From: Streptomyces sp.
GTDB taxonomy: Bacteria > Actinomycetota > Actinomycetes > Streptomycetales > Streptomycetaceae
Length of the DNA stretch: 64,000 nt
Reading direction: 5' to 3'
Assembly: GCF_019510245.1 (NCBI RefSeq)
Contig: NZ_JAEKKT010000208.1
Coordinates: forward strand, 16,763 to 80,762
In this document: positions 49,328 through 59,518 of the stretch, piece after piece
Layout of the letters: the number at the start of each line of letters is the position of its first letter
Numbering within the stretch: position 1 is the first letter of the stretch
Position numbers and translations under genes: made by a program
The notes under the pieces: model-generated
Seen by the model: the letters and a program-made list of their open reading frames with translations, nothing else
What the model was told of the DNA's origin: nothing
The model's database searches: none

Positions 49328-51324
49328 CGGAAGTGCCAGACACTTCTGGAAACAGGCAGCCGCCGCGCCGCCGCGTGCCCGGCCCCGCCAAGCCGCCCCG
49401 CCCCCGGGACCCGAGGGGTACTGTCCGGAGCCGGTCCGCCCCCGGTCCCGGCGCCCGCCCGGTCCGCCGCCCCGGCGGACCGCGCCCTGCGGCCGCACCC
49501 CCCCTGCGGCTCGGCAGCCCCCGCCCCCGGCTGCGGATGGTCGGCCTCGCCCTGACCCTGGTGCTGACGGTCTTCGTCGGCCGCCTGCTCCAGGTCCAGG
49601 CCGTCGACGCCAGCGCGTACGCGGCGAAGGCCGAGCAGAACCGGTACGTCGTGCACACCCTGGCCGCCGAGCGCGGCGGGATCACCGATCGCAACGGCGT
49701 GGCGCTGGCGATCAGCGAGGACGCGTACGACATCACCGCCGACCCGACGATGTTCACCAGCAAGCAGCTCAAGGTGGCCGACGGCCCCGAGCAGGCCGCC
49801 GCGCTGCTCGCCCCGATCCTCGGCAGGAACCAGGCCGACCTCGTCAAGCTGCTGCGGCCCGCGAACAAGGAGCTGCGCTACGTCCGGCTCGCGACCCGGC
49901 AGACCCCGCAGGTCTGGAAGCAGATCAAGGACCTGAAGGCCTCGCTCACCGCCAAGGCCCAGACCGGCAGCGGCACCGTCAACGTGCTGGCCGGCGTCTT
50001 CGCCGACCCGAGCAGCCAGCGGGTCTACCCGAACGGCGACCTGGCCGCCGGGATACTGGGCTGGGTCAACGCCGACGGCAAGGGCGGCGGCGGCGTCGAG
50101 CAGCAGCTCGACAAGGAGCTGACCGGCAAGGACGGCAAGATCCGCTACGCCCAGTCGGGCGGCCGTGAGGTGCCCACCGCGGGTTCCACCGAGACCCCGG
50201 CCGTGCCCGGCTCCGACGTCGAGCTGACCATCGACCGGGACATCCAGTGGGCCGCGCAGAACGCCATCACCGAGCAGGTGAAGAAGTCCAAGGCGGACCG
50301 CGGCTACGTGGTCGTCCAGGATGCCCGGACCGGGCAGATCCTCGCGATGGCCGACTCGCCCGGCTTCGACCCGAACGACCTGTCGACGGCCGACGCCGAC
50401 GCGATGGGCAACGCGGCCGTCCAGGACGCCTACGAGCCCGGCTCCACCGCCAAGGTGATGTCCATGGCGGCCGTCCTGGAGGAGAACGCCGCCACCCCGC
50501 TCACGCACGTGGTGGTGCCCAACCGGCTGCACCGCGGCGACCGGCTCTTCAAGGACGACGTCGACCACGCCACCTGGTACCTCACGCTCAACGGCGTGCT
50601 CGCCAAGTCCAGCAACATCGGCACCATCCTCGCCACCGGCCAGCTCGGCAAGACCCAGGAACAGGCCAACCGGGTCCTCTACTCGTATCTGCGCAAGTTC
50701 GGCATCGGCAGCTACTCCGGGCTCGACTTCCCCGGCGAGACCAAGGGCATCCTGGCCGCCCCGGGCAAGTGGTCGACGTCGCAGCAGTACACGATTCCTT
50801 TCGGTCAGGGCTTCTCCATCAACGCCATGCAGGCGGCCTCCGTCTACTCGACGATCGCCAACGGCGGGGTCCGCGTCGAGCCGACCCTGGTGCGCGGCGC
50901 CAAGGGCGCCGACGGCCGCTTCACCCCGGCCGCCCAGCCGAAGAAGACCCGTGTGATCAGCCAGAAGACGGCGAAGACCCTGGCCGAGATGCTGGAGTCC
51001 GTCGTGGACGACGAGCAGGGCACCGGCGCCAAGGCGGCCATTCCCGGCTACAACGTCGCGGGGAAGACCGGCACCGCCAACCGAGTGGATCCGGCCACCG
51101 GCAGGTACCGCGGGTACACCTCGTCGTTCGCCGGTTTCGCACCCGCCGACAAGCCCCGCATCACCGTCTACTGCGCCATCCAGAACGCCACCGCCGGCAG
51201 CTACTTCGGCGGCCAGATCTGCGGCCCGATCTACAAGCAGGTGATGGAGTTCGCCCTCAAGACCCTCCAGATCCCTCCGACCGGGGCCAAGGCGGCCGAC
51301 CTGCCCGTCGACTACAAGCCCTGA
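49324..51324 (+). CDS. ftsI: Septal peptidoglycan transpeptidase FtsI (class B PBP)
   Basis: This 666-residue PBP3-type transpeptidase cross-links septal peptidoglycan. A basic Pro/Arg-rich N-terminus precedes the membrane anchor (residues 63-80). The PBP dimer domain follows. The catalytic Ser374 is in STAK, with SSN 429-431 and KTG at 581-583. GTG 49324 overlaps the ftsL stop (GTGA). It acts with the FtsW glycosyltransferase encoded downstream. In streptomycetes it is needed for sporulation septa rather than growth. Confidence 0.95.
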   Translation: MTEVPDTSGNRQPPRRRVPGPAKPPRPRDPRGTVRSRSAPGPGARPVRRPGGPRPAAAPPLRLGSPRPRLRMVGLALTLVLTVFVGRLLQVQAVDASAYAAKAEQNRYVVHTLAAERGGITDRNGVALAISEDAYDITADPTMFTSKQLKVADGPEQAAALLAPILGRNQADLVKLLRPANKELRYVRLATRQTPQVWKQIKDLKASLTAKAQTGSGTVNVLAGVFADPSSQRVYPNGDLAAGILGWVNADGKGGGGVEQQLDKELTGKDGKIRYAQSGGREVPTAGSTETPAVPGSDVELTIDRDIQWAAQNAITEQVKKSKADRGYVVVQDARTGQILAMADSPGFDPNDLSTADADAMGNAAVQDAYEPGSTAKVMSMAAVLEENAATPLTHVVVPNRLHRGDRLFKDDVDHATWYLTLNGVLAKSSNIGTILATGQLGKTQEQANRVLYSYLRKFGIGSYSGLDFPGETKGILAAPGKWSTSQQYTIPFGQGFSINAMQAASVYSTIANGGVRVEPTLVRGAKGADGRFTPAAQPKKTRVISQKTAKTLAEMLESVVDDEQGTGAKAAIPGYNVAGKTGTANRVDPATGRYRGYTSSFAGFAPADKPRITVYCAIQNATAGSYFGGQICGPIYKQVMEFALKTLQIPPTGAKAADLPVDYKP

Positions 51325-51366
51325 TCAGCGCCTCCGCACCTCGCACAGACCACCAGGAACGAGCTC

Positions 51367-53031
51367 GTGACAACGATCACCCCCGATCCCGGGAACCACG
51401 GAATGCCGCGCCCCTCGCTTCGCTCCCAAGCCGGTGCGCCCGGTACGCTCACCGCCGTGCCACACGCTGATCAGTCCCAAACCACCCAGAAGGGCGCTTC
51501 CGTGACATATCCGGGGCCGCCCAGGCCGGTTCAGGTCTCCGCAACACCCCTCGCGGAGCTCGCCGACCAGCTGGGTGCCGCCGCGCCGGAACCCGCGGAG
51601 CATGCGGTCGACGTCACGGGCATCACCCATGACTCGCGCGCGGTCCGCCCCGGCGACCTCTACGCCGCCCTGCCGGGCGCCCGGCTGCACGGCGCCGACT
51701 TCGCCGCCCAGGCCGCCGGCCTCGGCGCGGTCGCCGTGCTGACCGACCCGACGGGTGCCGAGCGCGCCGCGGCGACCGGCCTGCCGGTCCTGGTCGTCGA
51801 CGACCCGCGCGGGCGGATGGGCGAGCTGGCGGCCACCATCTACGGCCGTCCGGGCCGGGACCTGCTCCAGATCGGCATCACCGGCACGTCCGGGAAGACC
51901 ACCACGGCGTACCTGGTCGAGGGGGGCCTGAAGACCGCGCGCAGCACCGGTCTCATCGGCACGGTCGAGATGCGCATCGGCGACGAGCGCATCAAGTCCG
52001 AGCGCACCACCCCCGAGGCCACCGACCTCCAGGCCCTGTTCGCGGTGATGCGTGAGCGCGGGGTCGAGGCGGTCGCCATGGAGGTCTCCAGCCACGCCCT
52101 GGTGCTCGGCCGGGTCGACGGCTGCGTCTTCGACATCGCCGTCTTCACCAACCTCAGCCCGGAACACATGGAGTTCCACTCCGACATGGAGGACTACTTC
52201 CGGGCCAAGGCGCAGCTGTTCACCCCGGAACGCAGCAGACGGGGTGTGGTCAACGTCGACGACGAGTACGGCCGCCGGCTCGCCCGGGAGGCCGGCGTCC
52301 CGGTCGTCACCTACTCCGCGGAGGGCCACCCCGACGCCGACTGGCGGGCCGCTGACGTCCACATCGGCCCGATGGACTCGACGTTCACCGTCGTCGGGCC
52401 CGACGACGTCCGGATCGCCGCCAAGTCGCCGCTGCCGGGCCCCTTCAACGTGGCCAACACCCTCGCCGCGATCGTCGCCCTCGCGGCCGCCGGGCTCGAC
52501 CCGCAGGCCGCCGCCGACGGCATCGCCGCCGTGCCGGGCGTGCCGGGCCGCCTGGAGCGCGTGGACGCCGGACAGCCCTACCTCGCGGTCGTCGACTACG
52601 CCCACAAGACGGACGCCGTCGAGTCGGTCCTCAGGGCCCTGCGCAAGGTCACCAAGGGGCGGCTGCACATCGTCCTCGGCTGCGGCGGGGACCGCGACCG
52701 GACCAAGCGGGCCCCGATGGGCGCCGCCGCGGCCCGGCTCGCCGACATCGCCGTACTGACCTCCGACAACCCCCGCTCCGAGGACCCCCTCGCGATCCTC
52801 GCGACCATGCTCGAAGGCGCCGCCTCGGTGCCCGCCCACGAGCGCGGCGAGGTGCTCCTCTTCGAGGACCGGGCCGCCGCGATCGAGGCCGCCGTCGCCC
52901 GTGCGCACCCCGGCGACACCGTGCTGGTGGCCGGCAAGGGCCACGAGCAGGGCCAGGACATCGCCGGCGTGATCCGCCCCTTCGACGACCGTCAGGTCCT
53001 CCGCGAAGCCATCCGGAAAACCCAGGGATGA
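51367..53031 (+). CDS. murE: UDP-MurNAc-tripeptide synthetase MurE
   Basis: This 554-residue ligase (from the first GTG) adds diaminopimelate to UDP-MurNAc-dipeptide. The ATP motif GITGTSGKTTTAY, the SSHALVLGR block and the DAP-selecting DNPR in TSDNPRSEDP are present. LL-DAP is the expected substrate in Streptomyces. The N-terminus is uncertain. GTG 51367 has a modest ribosome site. GTG 51457 sits 7 nt after a TACGCT box and may be an internal leaderless start, and GTG 51502 begins the segment closest to other MurE proteins. An internal promoter here would uncouple wall precursor genes from ftsI. Confidence 0.93.
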   Translation: MTTITPDPGNHGMPRPSLRSQAGAPGTLTAVPHADQSQTTQKGASVTYPGPPRPVQVSATPLAELADQLGAAAPEPAEHAVDVTGITHDSRAVRPGDLYAALPGARLHGADFAAQAAGLGAVAVLTDPTGAERAAATGLPVLVVDDPRGRMGELAATIYGRPGRDLLQIGITGTSGKTTTAYLVEGGLKTARSTGLIGTVEMRIGDERIKSERTTPEATDLQALFAVMRERGVEAVAMEVSSHALVLGRVDGCVFDIAVFTNLSPEHMEFHSDMEDYFRAKAQLFTPERSRRGVVNVDDEYGRRLAREAGVPVVTYSAEGHPDADWRAADVHIGPMDSTFTVVGPDDVRIAAKSPLPGPFNVANTLAAIVALAAAGLDPQAAADGIAAVPGVPGRLERVDAGQPYLAVVDYAHKTDAVESVLRALRKVTKGRLHIVLGCGGDRDRTKRAPMGAAAARLADIAVLTSDNPRSEDPLAILATMLEGAASVPAHERGEVLLFEDRAAAIEAAVARAHPGDTVLVAGKGHEQGQDIAGVIRPFDDRQVLREAIRKTQG

Positions 53032-53059
53032 AAATCCAGAAGACCCAGGGGATGAACTT

Positions 53060-54487
53060 GTGATCGCCCTCTCTCTCGCCGAGATCGCAGAAGTCGTCGG
53101 CGGGCAGACGCACGACATACCGGATCCGTCCGTCCAGGTCACCGGGGAGGTGATCCGGGACTCCCGCGAAGCGGGGCCGGGCAGCCTGTTCGCCGCCTTC
53201 GTGGGCGAGCGCGTGGACGGCCACGACTTCGCCCGGCAGGTCGTGGACGCCGGCGCGGTCGCCGTCCTGGCGTCGCGCCCCGTCGGCGTGCCCGCGATCG
53301 TCGTGGACGACGTCCAGACCGCCCTCGGTGCCCTCGCCCGGCATGTCGTACGACGGCTCGGCGCGACCCTCGTGGCGCTGACCGGCTCGGCCGGCAAGAC
53401 CAGTACCAAGGACCTCATCGCCCAGGTGCTGCGCACCAAGGCGCCGACCGTCTTCACGCCCGGCTCGCTCAACAACGAGATCGGGCTGCCGCTGACCGCC
53501 CTGTCCGCCACCGAGGAGACGAAGTTCCTCGTGCTGGAGATGGGCGCCCGCGGCATCGGCCACATCCGCTACCTCGCCGATCTGACGCCCCCGAAGGTCG
53601 GCCTGGTCCTCAACGTCGGCACCGCCCACATCGGCGAGTTCGGCGGCCGGGAGCAGATCGCCCAGGCGAAGGGCGAGTTGGTGGAGGCGCTGCCCGCGGC
53701 CGAGGAAGGCGGGGTCGCGGTCCTCAACGCGGACGACCCGCTGGTGCGGGCCATGGCCTCCCGTACCAAGGCGAAGGTGGTCCTTTTCGGAGAGTCGGCC
53801 GAAGCGGACGTTCGGGCCGAGAACGTACGACTCACGGACACGGGACAGCCCGCGTTCAGCCTTCACACACCCTCCGGTGCAAGCGATGTGACCATGCGCC
53901 TGTACGGTGAGCACCACGTGTCGAACGCGCTCGCCGCGGCCGCCGTCGCCCATGAGCTGGGCATGTCCGCGGAAGAGATCGCCCTTGCGCTCTCCGAGGC
54001 AGGCTCCCTCTCCCGCTGGCGTATGGAGGTCACCGAGCGCCCGGACGGCGTGACCATCGTCAACGACGCCTACAACGCCAACCCCGAGTCCATGCGAGCC
54101 GCGCTGCGCGCGCTCGCGGCCATGGGCACAGCCTCACAGGCAAAGGGGGGACGCACGTGGGCGGTGCTCGGCAAGATGGCCGAGCTCGGGGACGAGGCGC
54201 TCGCCGAGCACGACGCGGTCGGACGGCTCGCCGTCCGGCTCAATGTCGGCAAGCTCGTCGCCGTCGGGGGAGTGGAAGCCTCCTGGCTGCAACTGGGCGC
54301 ATATAACGAGGGTTCGTGGGGTGAGGAGTCGGTGCACGTGTCCGACGCACAGGCGGCGGTCGACCTGTTGCGCAGCGAGTTGCGCCCGGGGGACGTCGTA
54401 CTCGTGAAGGCGTCACGGTCGGTGGGCCTGGAGAGCGTTGCGCAGGCGCTCCTGGAGTCCGGTGCCCAGGGTGTTGATGCCCGATGA
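53060..54487 (+). CDS. murF: UDP-MurNAc-tripeptide:D-Ala-D-Ala ligase MurF
   Basis: This 475-residue enzyme adds D-Ala-D-Ala to complete the pentapeptide precursor. Mur ligase motifs are present: TGSAGKTSTKDLI near residue 113, EMGARGIGHI, NVGTAHIGEFG, VNDAYNANPESMRAAL and LGKMAELG. GTG 53060 is used. The stop overlaps the mraY ATG by 4 nt. murE ends 28 bp upstream. Confidence 0.95.
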   Translation: MIALSLAEIAEVVGGQTHDIPDPSVQVTGEVIRDSREAGPGSLFAAFVGERVDGHDFARQVVDAGAVAVLASRPVGVPAIVVDDVQTALGALARHVVRRLGATLVALTGSAGKTSTKDLIAQVLRTKAPTVFTPGSLNNEIGLPLTALSATEETKFLVLEMGARGIGHIRYLADLTPPKVGLVLNVGTAHIGEFGGREQIAQAKGELVEALPAAEEGGVAVLNADDPLVRAMASRTKAKVVLFGESAEADVRAENVRLTDTGQPAFSLHTPSGASDVTMRLYGEHHVSNALAAAAVAHELGMSAEEIALALSEAGSLSRWRMEVTERPDGVTIVNDAYNANPESMRAALRALAAMGTASQAKGGRTWAVLGKMAELGDEALAEHDAVGRLAVRLNVGKLVAVGGVEASWLQLGAYNEGSWGEESVHVSDAQAAVDLLRSELRPGDVVLVKASRSVGLESVAQALLESGAQGVDAR

Positions 54488-55557
54488 TGAAGCAGATTCT
54501 CTTCTCGGGCGTCATCGGTCTCTTCCTGACGCTGATCGGCACCCCGCTGCTGATCAAGCTCCTCGCCCGCAAGGGCTACGGCCAGTACATCCGTGACGAC
54601 GGCCCGCGCGAGCACGCCAGCAAGCGCGGTACGCCGACGATGGGCGGTATCGCCTTCATCCTGTCGACGGTCGCCGCCTACTTCCTGTCCAAGGTGATCA
54701 CCGGCTACACCCCGACCTACTCGGGCCTGCTGGTGCTCGGCCTGATGTGCGGGATGGGCCTGGTCGGCTTCCTGGACGACTACATCAAGATCGTCAAGCG
54801 GCGCTCGCTCGGTCTGCGGGCCAAGGCGAAGATGGCCGGGCAGCTGATCGTCGGCATCTCCTTCGCGGTGCTGTCGCTGCAGTTCGCCGACGCCCGCGGC
54901 AACACCCCGGCCTCCACCAAGCTTTCCTTCATCACGGACTTCGGCTGGACCATCGGCCCGGTGCTGTTCGTGGTGTGGGCGCTGTTCATGATCCTCGCGA
55001 TGTCCAACGGCGTGAACCTGACGGACGGTCTGGACGGTCTGGCCACCGGCGCCTCCGTGCTCGTCTTCGGTGCCTACACGTTCATCGGCGTCTGGCAGTT
55101 CCAGGAGTCCTGCGCCAACGCGACGACCCTGACCAACCCCAACGCCTGCTACGAGGTGCGCGATCCACTGGACCTCGCGGTCATCGCCTCCGCGCTGATG
55201 GGTTCCTGCCTCGGCTTCCTGTGGTGGAACACCTCGCCGGCCAAGATCTTCATGGGCGACACCGGTTCGCTCGCGCTCGGCGGTGTCCTCACGGGCCTGG
55301 CGATCCTCTCCCGCACCGAGCTCCTAGTCGCCATCATGGGCGGTCTGTTCGTCCTCATCACCATGTCGGTCGTCATCCAGGTCGGCTCCTTCCGGCTCAC
55401 CGGCAAACGTGTCTTCCGGATGGCACCGCTCCAGCACCACTTCGAACTCAAGGGCTGGTCCGAAGTCCTTGTGGTGGTCCGCTTCTGGATCATCCAGGGC
55501 ATCTGCGTGATCGTCGGACTGGGCCTCTTCTATGCAGGATGGGCAGCGGACAAGTGA
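54484..55557 (+). CDS. mraY: Phospho-MurNAc-pentapeptide translocase MraY
   Basis: This 357-residue integral membrane enzyme with ten helices makes lipid I. Catalytic aspartates lie in GFLDDYIKI and in NLTDGLDGLATG, and FMGDTGSLALGG is the nucleotide-binding loop. ATG 54484 lies within the murF stop (ATGA). The gene overlaps murD by 4 nt at its other end, so murF-mraY-murD form one coupled block. Confidence 0.96.
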   Translation: MMKQILFSGVIGLFLTLIGTPLLIKLLARKGYGQYIRDDGPREHASKRGTPTMGGIAFILSTVAAYFLSKVITGYTPTYSGLLVLGLMCGMGLVGFLDDYIKIVKRRSLGLRAKAKMAGQLIVGISFAVLSLQFADARGNTPASTKLSFITDFGWTIGPVLFVVWALFMILAMSNGVNLTDGLDGLATGASVLVFGAYTFIGVWQFQESCANATTLTNPNACYEVRDPLDLAVIASALMGSCLGFLWWNTSPAKIFMGDTGSLALGGVLTGLAILSRTELLVAIMGGLFVLITMSVVIQVGSFRLTGKRVFRMAPLQHHFELKGWSEVLVVVRFWIIQGICVIVGLGLFYAGWAADK

Positions 55558-56972
55558 CCTCCTCGGTGTCCCCGGACTTCCAGGGCAAGCACGTCACCGT
55601 CGCCGGGCTCGGCGTCTCCGGTGTCCCGGCGGCCAGGGCTCTCCACGCGCGCGGGGCGGTCGTCACGGTCGTCAACGACGGCGACGACGCACGCGCGCGT
55701 GAACAGGCCGCCGAACTGGAGGCGCTGGGCGTCACGGTCCGGCTCGGTGACGGCGCGACCCTGCCCGAGGGCACCGAGCTGATCGTCACCGCGCCCGGCT
55801 GGAAGCCCGACAAGCCGCTGTTCCAGGCGGCCCGCGCGGCCGGCATCGAGATCTGGGGCGACGTCGAGCTCGCCTGGCGGCTCCGCGGCCCCGGCGCCGC
55901 CCCCTGGCTCGCCGTCACCGGCACCAACGGCAAGACCACCACCGTCCAGATGCTGGCGTCGATCCTCAGGGCCGCGGGCCTGCGCACGGCCGCCGTCGGC
56001 AACATCGGCGTCTCGCTGCTCGACGCGGTCCTCGGGAACGAGGAGTACGACGTCCTCGCGGTGGAGCTGTCCAGTTACCAGCTGCACTGGGCGCCCTCCC
56101 TGCGCGCCCACTCGGCGGCCGTGCTGAACCTCGCCCCCGACCACCTCGACTGGCACGGCTCCATGGAGGCGTACGCCAGGGACAAGGGCCGCGTCTACGA
56201 GGGAAACCGGGTCGCCTGCGTCTACAACGTCGCCGACAAGCTCACCGAGGACCTGGTGCGGGAGGCCGACGTCGAGGAGGGCTGCCGGGCCGTCGGCTTC
56301 ACCCTCGGCACCCCGGGCCCCTCCCAACTCGGCGTCGTGGACGGCATCCTGGTCGACCGTGCCTTCGTCGAGAACCGGCAGAAGAACGCCCAGGAGCTGG
56401 CCGAGGTCTCCGACGTCCACCCGCCGGCCCCGCACAACATCGCCAACGCCCTTGCCGCGGCGGCACTCGCGCGTGCCTTCGGGGTACCGCCCACGGCCGT
56501 ACGCGACGGGCTGCGGGCCTTCACGCCGGACGCCCACCGCATCGCGCACGTCGCCGACCTGGACGGCGTCGCGTACGTCGACGACTCCAAGGCCACCAAC
56601 ACCCACGCGGCCGAAGCCTCGTTGGCGTCATATGAGTCGATCGTATGGATTGCGGGGGGTCTGGCGAAGGGCGCGACCTTCGACGAGCTGGTCGCCAAGT
56701 CGGCAAAGCGACTGCGCGGTGTGGTGCTCATCGGCGCCGATCGCGCCCTCATCCGGGAGGCCCTCGCGCGACACGCGCCGGAGGTCCCGGTCGTCGACCT
56801 CGACCGGACCGACACTGGGGCGATGCTCGCGGCGGTCCAGGAGGCCCGGCGACTCGCCGTCGCCGGAGACACGGTGCTGTTGGCACCCGCCTGTGCCTCC
56901 ATGGACATGTTCGCCAACTACAACAAGCGCGGTGACGCGTTCGCGCAGGCGGTTCGCGAACTCGGCGCCTGA
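55554..56972 (+). CDS. murD: UDP-MurNAc-L-Ala:D-Glu ligase MurD
   Basis: This 472-residue cytoplasmic ligase adds D-Glu. N-terminal domain VTVAGLGVSGVPAARAL, ATP loop AVTGTNGKTTTVQML, the SSYQLHW and NLAPDHLDWHG blocks, and DDSKATNTHAAEASL are diagnostic. GTG 55554 overlaps the mraY stop by 4 nt. ftsW follows after 66 bp. Confidence 0.95.
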   Translation: MTSSVSPDFQGKHVTVAGLGVSGVPAARALHARGAVVTVVNDGDDARAREQAAELEALGVTVRLGDGATLPEGTELIVTAPGWKPDKPLFQAARAAGIEIWGDVELAWRLRGPGAAPWLAVTGTNGKTTTVQMLASILRAAGLRTAAVGNIGVSLLDAVLGNEEYDVLAVELSSYQLHWAPSLRAHSAAVLNLAPDHLDWHGSMEAYARDKGRVYEGNRVACVYNVADKLTEDLVREADVEEGCRAVGFTLGTPGPSQLGVVDGILVDRAFVENRQKNAQELAEVSDVHPPAPHNIANALAAAALARAFGVPPTAVRDGLRAFTPDAHRIAHVADLDGVAYVDDSKATNTHAAEASLASYESIVWIAGGLAKGATFDELVAKSAKRLRGVVLIGADRALIREALARHAPEVPVVDLDRTDTGAMLAAVQEARRLAVAGDTVLLAPACASMDMFANYNKRGDAFAQAVRELGA

Positions 56973-57038
56973 CCCGGCCGCCTGCCGGGCGACCTTGGGA
57001 GGGACCCGTGGGACGGTCGACGTTCAGCGGAGGCGTTG

Positions 57039-58394
57039 ATGCCCGGTAGCCGCACCGGCCGGCCGCCCGTACAGCGGGCGGCGCGCGGGCCCGCCGCGCC
57101 CCGCGCTTCGCGCGAGAACCCGCTGCGGCGGTTCCACACGCGCGCCCACCGGGCCTGGGACCGGCCGCTCACCGCGTACTACCTGATCCTCGGCGGCAGC
57201 CTGCTCATCATCGTGCTGGGCCTCGTGATGGTCTACTCGGCCTCCCAGATCACCGCGCTGCAGATGTCGCTGCCGGGCTCGTTCTTCTTCCGGAAGCAGT
57301 TCCTGGCCGCCTGCATCGGGGGCGTGCTGCTGCTCGTGGCGTCCCGTATGCCGGTGAAGCTGCACCGGGCGCTCGCCTACCCGATCCTCGCCGGAGCCGT
57401 CTTCATGATGGCGCTGGTGCAGGTGCCGGGGATAGGGATGTCCGTCAACGGCAACCAGAACTGGATCTCGCTGGGCGGCTCCTTCCAGATCCAGCCCAGC
57501 GAGTTCGGCAAGCTCGCCCTGGTGCTGTGGGGCGCCGACCTGATGGCACGCAAACAGGAGAAGCGGCTGCTGACCCAGTGGAAGCACATGCTGGTGCCGC
57601 TCGTTCCGGTGAGCTTCCTGCTGCTCGGGCTGATCATGCTCGGCGGCGACATGGGCACGGCGATCATCCTGACGGCGATCCTGTTCGGCCTGCTGTGGCT
57701 GGCGGGGGCGCCCACCCGGCTGTTCGCCGCTGTGCTGTCCATCGCGGGCGTGCTCGGTGTGATCCTCATCAAGACCAGCCCCAACCGCATGGCCCGGCTC
57801 GCCTGCATCGGCGCCACCGAGCCGAGGAGCGGTGTCGCCGACTGCTGGCAGGCGGTTCACGGCATCTACGCCCTGGCCTCCGGTGGGCTCTTCGGATCCG
57901 GCCTCGGTGCAAGTGTGGAGAAATGGGGACAACTCCCCGAAGCCCACACCGACTTCATCTTCGCCGTCACCGGTGAGGAACTGGGCCTGGCGGGCACACT
58001 GTCGGTACTGGCCCTCTTCGCGGCTCTAGGCTATGCGGGTATCCGCGTGGCCGGACGCACGGAGGACCCCTTCGTGAGGTACGCCGCGGGAGGCGTGACC
58101 ACCTGGATCACCGCCCAGGCGGTGATCAACATCGGTGCGGTGCTCGGCCTGCTGCCGATCGCCGGTGTCCCCCTCCCGCTGTTCTCCTACGGAGGCTCCG
58201 CCCTGCTGCCGACCATGTTCGCCATCGGGCTGCTGATCGCCTTTGCGCGCGACGAGCCCGCTGCGCGGGCGGCGCTTGCGATGCGGCAACCTCGCTTTGG
58301 TAGAAAGCGGGGAGCCGGGGGCCCTCAGGGGTCTCGGAGATGGAACACGATGCGACGGCGTGCCTCGGCGGCGCGCTCGTCCGGAGAGCGGTGA
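57039..58394 (+). CDS. ftsW: Septal peptidoglycan polymerase FtsW (SEDS)
   Basis: This 451-residue membrane protein with about ten helices is the glycosyltransferase partner of FtsI. Conserved SEDS motifs include NGNQNWISLGG, IQPSEFGKLAL with the loop Glu, and the PEAHTDFIFAVTGEE segment with the catalytic Asp region, followed by PLPLFSYGGSALL. ATG 57039 is 5 nt after GGAGG; TTG 57036 is an alternative. murG follows after 6 bp. Confidence 0.95.
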   Translation: MPGSRTGRPPVQRAARGPAAPRASRENPLRRFHTRAHRAWDRPLTAYYLILGGSLLIIVLGLVMVYSASQITALQMSLPGSFFFRKQFLAACIGGVLLLVASRMPVKLHRALAYPILAGAVFMMALVQVPGIGMSVNGNQNWISLGGSFQIQPSEFGKLALVLWGADLMARKQEKRLLTQWKHMLVPLVPVSFLLLGLIMLGGDMGTAIILTAILFGLLWLAGAPTRLFAAVLSIAGVLGVILIKTSPNRMARLACIGATEPRSGVADCWQAVHGIYALASGGLFGSGLGASVEKWGQLPEAHTDFIFAVTGEELGLAGTLSVLALFAALGYAGIRVAGRTEDPFVRYAAGGVTTWITAQAVINIGAVLGLLPIAGVPLPLFSYGGSALLPTMFAIGLLIAFARDEPAARAALAMRQPRFGRKRGAGGPQGSRRWNTMRRRASAARSSGER

Positions 58395-58400
58395 ATTTCG

Positions 58401-59489
58401 GTGCATGTCGTACTCGCTGGTGGGGGGACCGCCGGCCACATCGAGCCCGCGCTCGCCCTCGCGGACGCCCTGCGCAGGCAGGACCCCACCGTGGGGATCA
58501 CGGCCCTGGGCACGGAACGCGGCCTGGAGACCACGCTCGTCCCGCAGCGGGGCTACGAGCTGGCACTGATCCCGGCGGTGCCGCTGCCCCGCAGGCCCAC
58601 TCCCGAGCTGATCACCGTCCCCGGCCGGCTGCGCGGCACCATCAAGGCCGCCGAGCAGGTCCTGGAGCGCACGAAGGCGGACTGCGTCGCCGGCTTCGGC
58701 GGCTACGTCGCGCTGCCCGCCTACCTCGCGGCCAAGCGCCTCGGTGTGCCGATTGTGATCCACGAGGCCAACGCCCGCCCCGGCCTCGCCAACAAGATCG
58801 GCTCCCGGTACGCCGCCAAGGTGGCCGTCTCCACACCGGACAGCAAGCTGCGTGACGCCCGCTACATCGGCATCCCGCTGCGCCGCTCCATCGCCACCCT
58901 GGACCGGGCCGCGGCCCGCCCCGAGGCCCGGCACCGCTTCGGTCTCGACCCCAACCTGCCCACGCTGCTGGTCTCCGGCGGCTCGCAGGGCGCCCGCCGG
59001 CTCAACGAGGTCGTCCAGCAGGTCGCGCCCTGGCTGCAGCAGGCCGGCATCCAGATCCTGCACGCGGTCGGCCCGAAGAACGAACTGCCGCAGGTGCACC
59101 AGATGCCGGGAATGCCCCCCTATATCCCGGTAAGTTACCTGGACCGGATGGACCTCGCGTACGCCGCGGCCGACATGATGCTCTGCCGCGCGGGCGCGAT
59201 GACCGTCGCGGAGCTCTCCGCCGTCGGGCTCCCGGCCGCCTACGTCCCGCTGCCCATCGGCAACGGCGAACAGCGGCTGAACGCCCAGCCGGTGGTCAAG
59301 GCCGGCGGCGGCCTGCTGGTCGACGACGCGGAACTCACCCCGGAGTGGGTGCAGCAGAACGTCCTGCCCGTCCTCGCCGACCCGCACCGGCTGTACGAGA
59401 TGTCCCGCGCGGCGAGCGAGTTCGGCCGCCGGGACGCCGACGACCTGCTCGTCGGCATGGTGTACGAGGCGATCGCCTCGAGCCGATAG
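58401..59489 (+). CDS. murG: Lipid II synthase MurG
   Basis: This 362-residue GT28 glycosyltransferase adds GlcNAc to lipid I. The N-terminal glycine loop LAGGGTAGHIEPALALA, the second G-loop SGGSQGARRLNE and the UDP-GlcNAc site CRAGAMTVAELSAVG are complete. GTG 58401 follows the ftsW stop by 6 bp. murC, normally downstream in many bacteria, is absent, and ftsQ follows directly. Confidence 0.95.
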   Translation: MHVVLAGGGTAGHIEPALALADALRRQDPTVGITALGTERGLETTLVPQRGYELALIPAVPLPRRPTPELITVPGRLRGTIKAAEQVLERTKADCVAGFGGYVALPAYLAAKRLGVPIVIHEANARPGLANKIGSRYAAKVAVSTPDSKLRDARYIGIPLRRSIATLDRAAARPEARHRFGLDPNLPTLLVSGGSQGARRLNEVVQQVAPWLQQAGIQILHAVGPKNELPQVHQMPGMPPYIPVSYLDRMDLAYAAADMMLCRAGAMTVAELSAVGLPAAYVPLPIGNGEQRLNAQPVVKAGGGLLVDDAELTPEWVQQNVLPVLADPHRLYEMSRAASEFGRRDADDLLVGMVYEAIASSR

Positions 59490-59518
59490 GACCGTATGAC
59501 GAAAGGCAAGTGAGCAGC

